A program made the position numbers and the translations under genes. A stretch of DNA of 48,280 nucleotides from Didymodactylos carnosus. Taxonomy: Eukaryota; Rotifera; Eurotatoria; Philodinida; Philodinidae. The notes below the pieces were generated by a model. That model saw only the letters and a list, made by a program, of their open reading frames with translations, was not told the DNA's origin and did not search any database. This document shows positions 22,996 through 32,891 of this stretch, in pieces. The DNA lies in contig CAJNOQ010000518.1 of assembly GCA_905250885.1 (NCBI GenBank), positions 1 through 48,280 on the forward strand. Direction: 5' to 3'. The stretch's first letter is position 1, and each line of letters begins with the position of its first letter.

Positions 22996-24670
22996 ACTTT
23001 CGGAACTGGGGATTTAAGCAAAACATTGTGAATGCTGGTGACTTTTTAAAGCGAGATTGTACAGAGCGTTACTGTGACTACATTTTGACCAAAACTGTTT
23101 ATTCTGCAAGTCTACGTGTTTAGAAAAAAACTTAATGTTATATTCAGTCAACCAAAAACTAGTATCTTGAGATATTGTTTTATGAGGCTCCTAGCAAACT
23201 TGCTCAAAAAGCACTTCTAGAGCAGAAAGCGCTATAGATTCTGAAAGTAGACACTTTAAGATGTTTAAGACACTTTCGACCATTAGCTTATTGGAAATTA
23301 ATATTATTGACAAAATTATTATTTATAAGAGGGGGCTTAACGAAGTAATCTTTTCTTCTACGCGACATTCTGTTATTATTAATATGAGTAACTCGTAAAC
23401 TTTAGTGAGCCTATAAGCTTCAGTTTAATCTCAGTTAAGAACTGACCTAAGTCTGTCTTAACCCATGAAATGTGATATTGAATCAAGCATCAATCGGTTA
23501 GCGGAAACGATGTAATCTTTGAATTTATCCGTGTTTTCGGTATATTTGTACAAGAATGTACTCCACAGAGCAAAAATTTCGTTTTCTGTTCGGTAATATA
23601 GCTTTTAGTTTGAACAGATCGGTTCTCGTTAGAATATCGATCATAAGTCAGTTGTTCTCGAACAAAATTATGGGGGTGTTCTATTGAGAAAGCCGTTCTC
23701 TACTTAGAGCAAATAAAAATATACCGTTTTACCGTAGAAATTAATTAAAATATGAAAAATATGCTCGAACACGTCACATTCTCCTTACACATATTCGTAT
23801 TGGCATATAGAGGTACAGCATGAGAATAAACGGTGGATGTATAGATCGGAGCTGAACGGGTGACGGACATATCCGCGAATAATCCGTGGGTAGTGAAGTA
23901 AATCAATATCTTCCGGTTATGCAAGTACATCAGAAATGAAAAAGCAGAAAATGCTCACCTAACATACTATGCAGAAAAACTTCTCACGAGTACCCGTGAG
24001 GATATCTTGGCCGGATTGATATCCGCGAGAGAAAACAATCTCTTGCTGGCGTGGAAGAGTCGATTACCCGCGGTAACAGTTCTGACGAAGCGAACCCACG
24101 GGTGATCTAAAACTCTATGCCCATGCAGCACTGGGATAGACATATGGAAACGTTCTTATTAATCAAAAAAATGATAATACAGTTAAACTGACTGACAAAT
24201 ACTAGCAACATCAGCTCCAAAAGTACTCTACAGCTGTTTTCCAAGAAAAATACAGCAGATTACTCATCAACTAAATATAGCTATCATGGCAAGCTGTCGA
24301 TCGCATGGTGTTCTTTCTAAAAGCACGTGCGCAACAGCTGCAAGAGAAGAAGATCCAGCCAATCCCCTTCAACATACCATCTGGTGCACTAAAGCTTCGA
24401 AAAGATCACTATTCGATTCCAATTTCATGATCAAGTATTATATTTTCATTGGGTCGTGAAACTGACCATTCACACAACATATCCAATTTTACTTTATTTA
24501 TTTATTGTACATTTCATCTAAACTATGTACGTCCCTGTTACTAAAATCAGACGAACAGTACATCCTCTTGTTTCCAGGTCACTGCTATAACTCATACCAC
24601 CGCTCGCTCATTAGGATGTACGCTTACTTTGTTTTCTTTTTGAGCACAAGTCAATACGTCGATACCACTG
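22996..24670. other. Intergenic, no gene recognised
   Basis: This stretch holds several GC-richer patches (23830-24110) with scattered cccgtg, acccgcgg and cccacgggtg motifs. They may be subterminal repeats of another decayed element, but no matching ends were found. No reading frame is convincing. Confidence 0.35.
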
Positions 24671-24994
24671 TAAAATTGGACGTCAGAAAAGCCAGTGACT
24701 ATGCCATCCATTTTCCTGTATTGTACATCAAGGAAAATGGATAACTTTCCTTTGTTTCTCACTTATCATTCACTTTAGCAGATCAAGAGTGTTATTCTAC
24801 TGGGTGACCGATAATCCATTTTTGTAGACAGTGCCACCTATAAGAATGGATTATCGGTCACCCAGTAGAATAACACTCTTGATCTGCTAAAGTGGGTGAT
24901 GAGTGAGAAACAAAGGAAAGTTATCCATTTTCCTTGATGTACAATACAGAAAAATGGATGGCATAGTCACTGGCTTTTCTGATGTCCAATTTTA
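24671..24994. repeat. Near-perfect foldback repeat, 150-bp arms and 24-bp loop
   Basis: 24671-24820 and 24845-24994 are inverted copies with only a handful of mismatches; the innermost approximately 40 bases on each side of the loop are identical. The tight loop and high identity imply a stable cruciform or hairpin. An ORF drawn across the left arm is not considered a gene. The element ends about 200 bp before the CHERP start codon. Confidence 0.85.
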
Positions 24995-25149
24995 TACCGA
25001 TCTTTATAACCAAAATTAATACTGCACTAGAACAGATATATTCGTATTTATTAAGAATTCATATGCGTTTGTGTTTTGTATTCACTTTAACATTCAAATA
25101 TAAAGAAAAGTCACTACAGACTATGTATCAACAATAATGCTAATTCTAA

Positions 25150-25167
25150 CTTTTATCTTAATTCTAG
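25150..25167 (+). promoter_or_regulatory. Splice acceptor upstream of CHERP
   Basis: A pyrimidine-rich stretch ending cttaattctag (AG 25166-25167) lies 28 nt before the CHERP ATG with no upstream exon visible. It is a candidate trans-splice acceptor or 5'-UTR intron end. Confidence 0.45.
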
Positions 25168-25195
25168 ATTGTGAATTAGTTTTATTTGTACCAAA

Positions 25196-28100
25196 ATGTC
25201 TCTGCCTCCACCGCCGGAAGGTAAAATTAAATATGATTGTTTCAGGTTTTTTTAGTGATATTAATGTTCTTCATGTTTTAAGATCTTGAGACTCGAAATA
25301 TCATTGACAAACTGGCTAGCTTTGTTGCTCGAAATGGACAAGATTTTGAAACGATGACCAGACAAAAACAACAAAATAATCCCAAGTTTCAATTTCTTAA
25401 TGGTGGTGAACACCATTTGTATTACCTCTATAAAATACAAGCAGAACAGGCTCGTAAGTGGGATTTCACTCAGATAAGAGATCGACTTATTTGCAAAATA
25501 CGAATCTACTTTTTAGTTCTCCGACAACAACAGCCACCACCATCTCAACAGCAGCCGTTTCCAATGCCGATGCCAAATATGCATGGTGGATCGAACCAAG
25601 GAATAATGCCCTCCATAAATTCTATGAATATGAACGTTGGTCAACGTCCACCACATCCTCACTTTGCGGGTTCAGGACCAAATCCAGCATGGCCCGTGAG
25701 CTTTCTCTATGTTTGAAATAATGAACCATAACACATTGTTTCGTCTCTTCTTTAGCCACCTCGTCTTCCCCTCTTTCAAGGACCACCATCACAAATTCCG
25801 ATTCCTCCCGGCATCGCTATGGAACAAGCATTTCAACAACAAATACAATCATGTCAAGAACGTATGCGTCAAAGCGAAACGAATCTTCTTGCGCAAAAAG
25901 AAATGTTACAGATTAATAAAAAAGTAAGTTTTCTGGATATACTTTGCTTTCTTTTCATGAAATAAACATTGTGCTCGTTTTCTGTGTACAGTCGAAGATT
26001 CAGGAGACAATTCGTGCTGCAAGACAGGCCCGTATTCAGGCGCAAGCAGCCGAAGCCAAAATCGATCTGAAAGAGTTGGATCGTGTTACATCATCTATTA
26101 TCGAATCGTGTACGAAAGATAATATAACAGTAAGTAAATAGAAATATTCATACAATTTTTTCTAAAAAAAAGAATTATTTTTCGTTTTTAGAGTGGAAAA
26201 AATTTTATATTTACTCATAATCAGACAAGTCTTCAAACAGATACAATTTGCTTATATTTGGTTGATCGTTTACTTTCACCAGATGCTTCGTTTGATGCGC
26301 GATTACATTTAATTTATTTAATCAATGATATTCTGCATAACTGGTAATGAGACTTATTAATATTTTATTGAACATTTCTACAGTAATAGTAGCTTCACAA
26401 TGGCTAAAATTTCTGTTATTACTGTCTCTGTGCAACCCAATATTTCATCGTTGTTTTTAGTGTGCGTAAGGGCTATGATGAACTCCGTCTACATTTGGAA
26501 AAGATTATTGTGCCAACATTTTGTTTGGCCGTTGATCAAGCTGATGAAGAACGAAAAGGCAAATTAGTGAAGGTACTTTGCTACAATATTCTTTTTGTCT
26601 CATTAATCCGTTTTATTTGTTTAATCAGTTGCTAGATTTATGGGAAAAAAACAAATATTTTAGAGTTGAAATAATGGAAGTAAGATTAACAAAAAAGAGC
26701 AACAAATCCCACATCCATAATATTCTCACTCGTCTTCAAATAATTCTTATTCTAGAAATTACGTGATATTAATCAAGCTCGAATACATTATGAGGTAACG
26801 TGGACTGCTCTGTTTTGTTTTTGTTTATAAAAGATTTTTCTAATGTTAGGAAGCTATAAAAATTGAATATGCACCAATCATAGATCCTATCGAAGCAAAT
26901 TTCGAAGGAAAATATCATCAGCTTGAGCGACAGCATCAAGATTTTATCCAACACACACAAACTCAACTTGTACAAATAAGTCATATGCAACAGTCACATC
27001 AACAGCAACAACAGTTTGCATCCTCGCTTCCTCCGCATATTCCACAAACACCACAATTACCTCCGAACATGTTTCCTCCTCCACCAAACATGGTTGGGCC
27101 AAATGGAGCTCAACAGTTTGGTGAGTGTCAAATTGTTGTGAATTTCTTTTTTTGTATTATCATCTGTTTTTAGGGCCACAACAAGGGAATAATATTCGAG
27201 GTCCACCGTTAAATAATCGGATGTTATCTCCTTCGATACCATCAACATCTCTACAGCCTCCTCCATTAATGTCGTTAAATCCATTCAATGATAATGGTCG
27301 TGATTGTATGTTAGGATTTGTTTCGGATTTTGAATGCTTCTAACGCTAAATATGGGTACATTTTTAGCTTTACCACCTCAGACTTCCTCCAATGTGATGA
27401 ATCCACAAGGACCCTGTTTACCGCCTATGCCTAATCCCAATCTCATATCACAACAAATGTTCGAACAAGTTCCATCGTTGATGTCGATAAACACTTACCA
27501 GCCACCCTCATCCAACGATTCAAATGATGAATACAGTTCAAATGAGAATAGTCAAGATGGTTCGTTATCAAATAACGTTTCTTCTCAAATAAGCGAATTA
27601 ACGCCTGAGGTACCATATTACGATCTGCCTGCCGGTCTCATGTGTCCACTAGTCAAAGTAAGTTTAAAAATAAATTTGAGATCTAAAAAGGAAACCAAAA
27701 GTATCTTTCTTTTTACTTCAAGGATGATGATTGTGATTATCGATCGTTAGATCCTCATTTAATACGTTTACCACCACCGCAAGTACCTACCGAAAGATTA
27801 TTAGCTGCTATTAATAATTTTTATTCAGCCGCAACACATGATTCTCCCAGAAATGCGTAAGTTGACACTTTATTTGAGAAAAGTTTAGACATAATTATAA
27901 GTTTTTAATTGTTTTATTTTGTTTGTTTACTAGCGAAGGTTGGGAACGCTTAGGACTATTTGAATTTTACAAAATGAAAAATAAATATAAATATTCGAAA
28001 GAAAGAATACAGCGAATTGCAAAAGAACAACAAGATGCACTGAAACCACCGGGACGACAAAGAAAATCTGTTTCTTCTACATCATCCTCCTCATCGTCAA

Positions 28101-28888
28101 GATCAACGTCATCTGACTTATCTGATGATCAAGGACAAAAGCGTCGACGATCGAGGTTTATTTTTTAATGTTCAGTTATATAAATAAGTTAATTTGTTTT
28201 ATTTTATAGATCTCGTTCGGAATCCCCACGTGCTCATCATCATCATCAAACTCATTCCATAGTAACTTTGCCGCGACCTAAATCACGTTCAAAAACCAAA
28301 TCTCGATCAAGAAGTGTTTCTCCTCCAACATTTACTTCTGCACCCGTCGGAATAGGGTGCGTACCGTCGGTGAGATATTCATTTTTCTTTTAACTCTTTT
28401 CTTACATTGTAGAACTATCAACCCGAAAGCACAACATCATCATACAACGCAAAAATTAGATGAATCAAATATTGGGCATAAATTATTGCAAAAAATGGGT
28501 AAAAACCTTTTATATGTGAAATCATGCATTTTTTTCTTTAATCAAGATTTGGTGGTACAACTTGATTAGGTTTTTATAATTTGATTATTTTTTAGGTTGG
28601 AAAGGTAAAGGAGGATTGGGCTTGAAAGGGCAAGGAATTGCCGAACCAATAGCGGCTGGTGCTGAAGTACGTGAACGAAATGAATTATACAAGGGTATTG
28701 GAGTGGAAGAAGATCCATTTGAACAATTTCGAAAAAATAAAAGTAAAGGTTATGTAAATCGTTTAATTAGTGCAAGAGCAACGACAACGACAAAAAGAAA
28801 ACCGAAAGACGGTGAAGAAGATGATGAAGATGAAGATGAACAACAACAGCAACAAGAAGGAAGTGGTGATATATTTGCAACTACCTGA
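25196..28888 (+). CDS. CHERP: CHERP-like SURP/CID/G-patch splicing protein, 17 exons, 869 aa
   Basis: CHERP is a U2 snRNP-associated factor that affects splicing and calcium signalling. Exons: 25196-25220, 25283-25453, 25517-25695, 25756-25923, 25992-26129, 26192-26343, 26461-26572, 26629-26679, 26756-26794, 26850-27120, 27174-27305, 27368-27657, 27723-27856, 27934-28155, 28210-28356, 28413-28498, 28596-28888 (2610 nt, all joins in frame). SURP domain: residues 10-60 (IIDKLASFVARNG, NPKFQFL). A coiled coil (about 150-210) is followed by the CID domain (about 205-340; SIIESCTKDNI, LHLIYLINDILHNC). The middle is Pro/Gln/Met-rich. Family blocks YYDLPAGLMCPLV, RLPPPQVPTERLLAA and EGWERLGLFEF follow. 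An Arg/Ser-rich tract and a G-patch (about 764-800, KMGWKGKGGLGLKGQGI) end in an acidic Gln-rich tail. Length resembles human CHERP (916). Confidence 0.95.
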
Positions 28889-29180
28889 AGTGCATTATAA
28901 CAGTAATTTTCTTTGTAAAATGTAATATGGATGTATTTGTATAAAATGCTGCTCGCTCTTTGTTTTTGTGTCTTTTTTTCTACTCTTTTTACATGTCATT
29001 GTCTATATGTATTCATTAAGTCAAATAAAATCGTCTGTCTGTGTATAGTCATAATAAATAAAATAGTTGAACTAATTTGTATTTTTTATCATGTGTTTTT
29101 GAAGTAGAGATAGACTATCCAGAGTTTTTTCTCTACTTTTACTTTAGTTTATACTGTTTATTTTAAGGAAATTTCAATAG
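28889..29180 (+). other. CHERP 3' region
   Basis: T-rich sequence with AATAAA hexamers at 29024-29029 and again near 29056, about 135-170 bp after the stop; these are likely poly(A) signals. Confidence 0.5.
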
Positions 29181-29756
29181 AGCCATAGCAAATAAGTAAT
29201 GTTAGACTACATTCACATTGTACGTCTTTGTTTCTTACTTTTCTGTAATTTAGACAGAAAAGAGAAAAATAGAAAACTATAATAATAGAGAACTAGCAAA
29301 TAAGGAGATCTAATATCTTATATGTTCCTATGACTTTGAGTGGTGCTATAGATAATAATCATAAACAGCTTTTTGTTCATGTTTTGATCATTTGTTGGTT
29401 TGTTTTCATACATTTACTGGTTATGAATGATAAAGGTATCAACTCAACTGAAAGAGTTGCAGTTACAGTCATAGATACAGAGTGGAGTTTCTTTTATAAC
29501 AATCAGTGCAAAACTTTGCTGAAACATTACTAAAACTTTCTCATTCATCAAGTGAAATACGTAACGTTCTCTCTTCGTCATTTGCACGAGACAAACAATA
29601 TTTTGCTCTCTTTATATCTTTTGTTTTGTTTTGTTTCTGCATACACGAGAATGAAAATTTTCTTCTCATCTATTTTCTGTCTAAAGTACGGAAAAGAAAG
29701 AAACAAAGACGCACAATGTGGATGTAGTCTAACATTACTTATTTTCTATGGCTTTA
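29181..29756. repeat. Inverted repeat flanking the DHFR upstream region
   Basis: About 29181-29280 and 29653-29756 are inverted copies with roughly 90% identity by eye (for example agccatag...aataagtaatgttag and ctaacattacttatt...ctatggct). The 370-bp interior has no recognised gene. The right arm ends 14 bp before the first DHFR ATG, and the acceptor-like ctttag lies at its edge, so an element may supply the DHFR leader boundary. It could be a MITE with about 100-bp TIRs or an inverted duplication of the DHFR 5' flank. Confidence 0.7.
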
Positions 29757-29956
29757 GTTTCCATCTAAAATGAGTATGAAACGATTTTTAACTATCATCG
29801 TTGCTATGGATGAAAGAAATGGTATTGGTCTCAATAATACTTTACCGTGGCATTTAAAAAATGATATGAAATTTTTTCGTCATGTAACAACGGTAACAAA
29901 TGAAAAATCAAAACAAAATGCCGTCATTATTGGTCGTAAAACGTGGAAATCATTTC
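29730..29956 (+). pseudogene. Duplicated 5' part of DHFR, probably an assembly artefact
   Basis: 29730-29956 repeats exactly as 29958-30184, with a single undetermined base N at 29957 and a period of exactly 228 bp. It includes 40 bp of upstream DNA and the first 62 codons of DHFR (ATG 29770), then breaks into the repeated upstream sequence and hits a stop. Perfect identity plus an N at the junction points to two contig ends joined without merging. A real tandem duplication is possible but less likely. Confidence 0.85.
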
Positions 29957-29976
29957 NTAACATTACTTATTTTCTA

Positions 29977-29984
29977 TGGCTTTA
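29977..29984 (+). promoter_or_regulatory. Splice acceptor 13 nt before the DHFR ATG
   Basis: The sequence tggctttag|tttccatctaaaATG (AG 29983-29984, repeated at 29755-29756) places an acceptor just before DHFR, which has no introns of its own. It is a candidate trans-splice site. Confidence 0.45.
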
Positions 29985-29997
29985 GTTTCCATCTAAA

Positions 29998-30603
29998 ATG
30001 AGTATGAAACGATTTTTAACTATCATCGTTGCTATGGATGAAAGAAATGGTATTGGTCTCAATAATACTTTACCGTGGCATTTAAAAAATGATATGAAAT
30101 TTTTTCGTCATGTAACAACGGTAACAAATGAAAAATCAAAACAAAATGCCGTCATTATTGGTCGTAAAACGTGGAAATCATTTCCCAAACAAGTTCAACC
30201 ATTACCGAATCGTTTAAATGTGTTGGTAAGTAAAACTGCTCATATTAAAGAAAAATATGATAATTTATTACAAGTTGATTCATTTGATGAAGCCATACGA
30301 AAAACATATGACTTATATGATAAAGAAAAAACGATTGAGAATGTTTTTATTGCCGGTGGTGTATCCATTTATCAAGAAGCAATGAAAACAAATTTAGTTA
30401 AACGTATTTATTTAACGCGTGTGCAAGGTGATTTCCATTGTAATGTATTATGGCCGGATTTTGATCTTAAAGGTTTTAAACGTAGTGAAAATATTCCAGA
30501 TAATATTGCTGACATATTTGATAAAAAACATAATGCTAATGGTACTATTAACGGAGAAGAAAATGGAATACAGTATCATTTGGAAGTATATGATAAAGAA
30601 TAA
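29998..30603 (+). CDS. DHFR: Dihydrofolate reductase, intronless, 201 aa
   Basis: DHFR reduces dihydrofolate to tetrahydrofolate with NADPH, feeding thymidylate and purine synthesis in the cytosol. The whole protein lies in one exon, unusual among the intron-rich neighbours. Landmarks are NGIGLNNTLPWHLKNDMKFF (residues about 17-36, with the catalytic acid as Asp), the NADPH-binding GRKTWKSFP, NRLNVLVS, and VFIAGGVSIYQEAM with the Gly-Gly pair. The C-terminal strands QGDFHCNVLWPDFD and GIQYHLEVYDKE resemble animal DHFR (human 187 aa), with a small insertion before the last strand. The first 62 codons also occur in the duplicate just upstream. No fused thymidylate synthase follows, consistent with an animal rather than a plant or protist. 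AATAAA at 30731 probably ends the mRNA. Confidence 0.95.
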   Translation: MSMKRFLTIIVAMDERNGIGLNNTLPWHLKNDMKFFRHVTTVTNEKSKQNAVIIGRKTWKSFPKQVQPLPNRLNVLVSKTAHIKEKYDNLLQVDSFDEAIRKTYDLYDKEKTIENVFIAGGVSIYQEAMKTNLVKRIYLTRVQGDFHCNVLWPDFDLKGFKRSENIPDNIADIFDKKHNANGTINGEENGIQYHLEVYDKE

Positions 30604-31079
30604 TAAACGATTAAAGGTACAAAATTTTTCATGATTCTTCTTTCGATTATGTGATCTTTTTAAATTCTTCTATATTGCTCAAACATTTATTGTTATTTTT
30701 CTTTTACTTGGTCTGATATAAAAAACAATCAATAAAATCTTTATTTAGCTGACCATTTGGCAGCTTTGAAGATTTATTCACAGTTATTCTTATTCATAAA
30801 TTCTTTTTGTTATTCTTTTTTATCTAAATGTTACTTTTTTTGCTATTGTAAACACCATCGCCATTCAAAAAAATGGTAATTTAATAAAACTGTTCGTTAC
30901 TCTTACTGAAATCAGTGATCGCTCATTTTCTTTGTATAAACGTTCTCCTGATTCATAGTAATACTCGTATGAAAACAACACTCATTGATTTTTTATTTCA
31001 AAAAACCCGAAACTTCGATTATGATCCGTAATCGCCATCGTCTATAGTTTACAATAGAAACACGACTATAACGTATATA
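30604..31079. other. DHFR 3' region and spacer
   Basis: Contains a poly(A)-signal candidate at 30731-30736. Otherwise low-complexity AT-rich DNA without a supported feature. Confidence 0.45.
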
Positions 31080-31902
31080 AGGCGTTGCTAATTCAAAGTT
31101 TAGGCACTACCTTATTTCTGACTTGTTTATTATACATGGTTGGATAGAGCAAGTCGAGCTAAACAAGAATATGTAAGTTTTAACTTTCCCAGTCCAAATT
31201 TTAAGTGAAAAAAGTCTAAAATATAAAAAGGACCTAAAATTTCGAAAAATTATTCCGCCATGAAAAATTCGAGTATTTTTGTCCAATTTCATTTCGGAGC
31301 TCCAGAATTTTTCTGATTGTGTATTTTGGAATTTTTACTTGATTTTCATTTTTTGTTGAAAATCACGATAATTTTTCAGCGTGAAAATTCAACCAAGACT
31401 TAAGTAGTCGGATAGGATAGAAATACACATTAGCCGACTCCATTTTTGATCCTAATTCCCAATATATTTTTGTTGCATAAAAGTTTGGTACTGATGGAGA
31501 AAATTGAGAATTGCCAGTAGAATTCTGACTTTTTCACCTCTGATTTAGAAAAAATGAATTTTTTCAGCAACGGAAAGAAATTTTAAAAAATCTCTGTATA
31601 TTATTGTTGCCCGCCAGACGGCGAATCGAATGCGGTATAAATGAAGATCGATCTCTTAACAAAAAAACTAAATAGGTTTTCAAAATTGGTAAATAGATTT
31701 TTTTAATGACTATGTTACATGTGATCAAGCTCCAAATAACTCGTCTAGACTCAGCTTCATGTGTTGCTGAATCAGAAAAAAATTTGAACTGGAAAAGTTA
31801 AAACTTACATATTCTTGTTTAGCTCAACTTGCTCTATACAATCATGTCTAATAAATAAGTCAGAAATAAGGTAGTACTTAACATTGAATTAGCGGCGCCT
31901 TA
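31080..31902. mobile_element. Non-autonomous DNA element with about 120-bp terminal inverted repeats
   Basis: The left arm 31080-31201 and right arm 31783-31902 are inverted copies with about 90% identity (for example gctaattcaa at the ends; taccttatttctgactt and gctaaacaagaatatgtaag inside). About 580 bp of non-coding DNA lies between them. No target duplication is clear; the outer bases are taaggcg. The class cannot be assigned from this alone. Confidence 0.75.
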
Positions 31903-32160
31903 CATTCACCCTTTTTCCTCATTCTCACATTTTACTTTTCGCTATTCTCTCACTTTTTCGTTCTTTTCTCTTTGTTCTTATGAACATATGTTGAACGCTG
32001 CAAGAGGAGAAACAAAAAAATATCAGAATTGCACTGTTTTGTGTTTTGAAATAAAAAATTAATAATTGTTGTTTGCATACAAGTGTTACTATCTGTATTG
32101 ATTATATTACAACAAACAATGTTGGTATTCTCTTAGATTATCAACTGTTCGATGTGTAAA

Positions 32161-32175
32161 ATATTTTTATTTCAG
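32161..32175 (+). promoter_or_regulatory. Splice acceptor abutting the UFM1 ATG
   Basis: The sequence tatttttatttcag|ATG places the acceptor AG at 32174-32175 with no bases between it and the start codon. No coding exon lies upstream, so this is either a trans-splice site or the end of a 5'-UTR intron. Confidence 0.65.
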
Positions 32176-32680
32176 ATGGCTACTGTTTCGACTAATAACG
32201 CTGCTGCATCTAATACAACAGCCACAGTTACGTCATCATCCGGTAGTGCTAAAGTAACGTTTAAAATTACTCTCACATCTGATCCAAAACTTCCTTACAA
32301 AGTGTAAGCAATCGAGTATTTATTTTTATGGATACCATTGCTTTTTCCTTTTTTATTTTTCTAGACTATCAGTTCCAGAAAACACTCCATTTACCGCCGT
32401 TTTGAAATTTGCAGCTGAGGAAGTATGTTTTGTTTTTTCTAATTTTAATGCATTAATTAAAAATCGTGTGTCTTATTAAGTTTAAAGTACAAGCCGCTAC
32501 TAGTGCAATTATTACGAATGGTGCGTATTATTTTTCCATTAGCTGAATGTGTAAAGTGATTATTATTTCTTTTCTCTAGATGGAGTTGGTATTAATCCAA
32601 GTCAAACAGCAGGCAATACTTTTCTTAAATACGGAGCTGAACTTCGTTTGATTCCTCGTGATCGCGTAGGATGTTTCTAA
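32176..32680 (+). CDS. UFM1: Ubiquitin-fold modifier 1, 4 exons, 108 aa
   Basis: UFM1 is a ubiquitin-like tag attached through UBA5, UFC1 and UFL1, with ER-bound ribosomes as a main target. Exons: 32176-32303, 32365-32422, 32481-32520, 32580-32680 (327 nt, joins in frame). Residues 25-106 follow human UFM1 closely: [64 protein letters not shown]. Gly106 is the predicted conjugating residue after the protease removes the last two residues. These are CF here, against SC in human UFM1. An N-terminal extension of about 22 Ala/Ser/Thr/Asn residues is absent from the 85-aa human protein. The ATG directly follows an acceptor. A start further in is possible, but no other Met precedes the fold. Confidence 0.95.
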
Positions 32681-32687
32681 TATTGAG

Positions 32688-32731
32688 AATAAAGTTTCTT
32701 ATTGTTATTGTTATTGTTATTATTATTGTTG
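32688..32731 (+). terminator. UFM1 poly(A) signal and (ttattg) microsatellite
   Basis: AATAAA at 32688-32693 is 8 bp after the UFM1 stop, implying a very short 3' UTR. A ttattg/tta repeat fills 32697-32731. A second AATAAA occurs near 32784, about 105 bp before ALKBH8. Confidence 0.55.
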
Positions 32732-32876
32732 GGGATATGTGTTGTTCATTTCTTTCTCTTGAAATCTAAATGTAATTTATTTAAATAAAAACTAAACTTT
32801 TCCTTTGCTTTACGTTGTTTATCTTTAGCTCGCTCGTTTAACATTCAGTTTGGTATACAACTCGATTTGAAATTGT

Positions 32877-32891
32877 TTCTCAAAGTTCTAG
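32877..32891 (+). promoter_or_regulatory. Splice acceptor abutting the ALKBH8 ATG
   Basis: The sequence ctcaaagttctag|ATG puts an acceptor AG (32890-32891) directly before the start codon, as for UFM1 just upstream. The whole intergenic gap is 211 bp. Confidence 0.55.

Noticed and set aside
24505-24744. 79-codon plus frame before CHERP
   Set aside because: Half of it is the arm of a foldback repeat; no domain and no start context.
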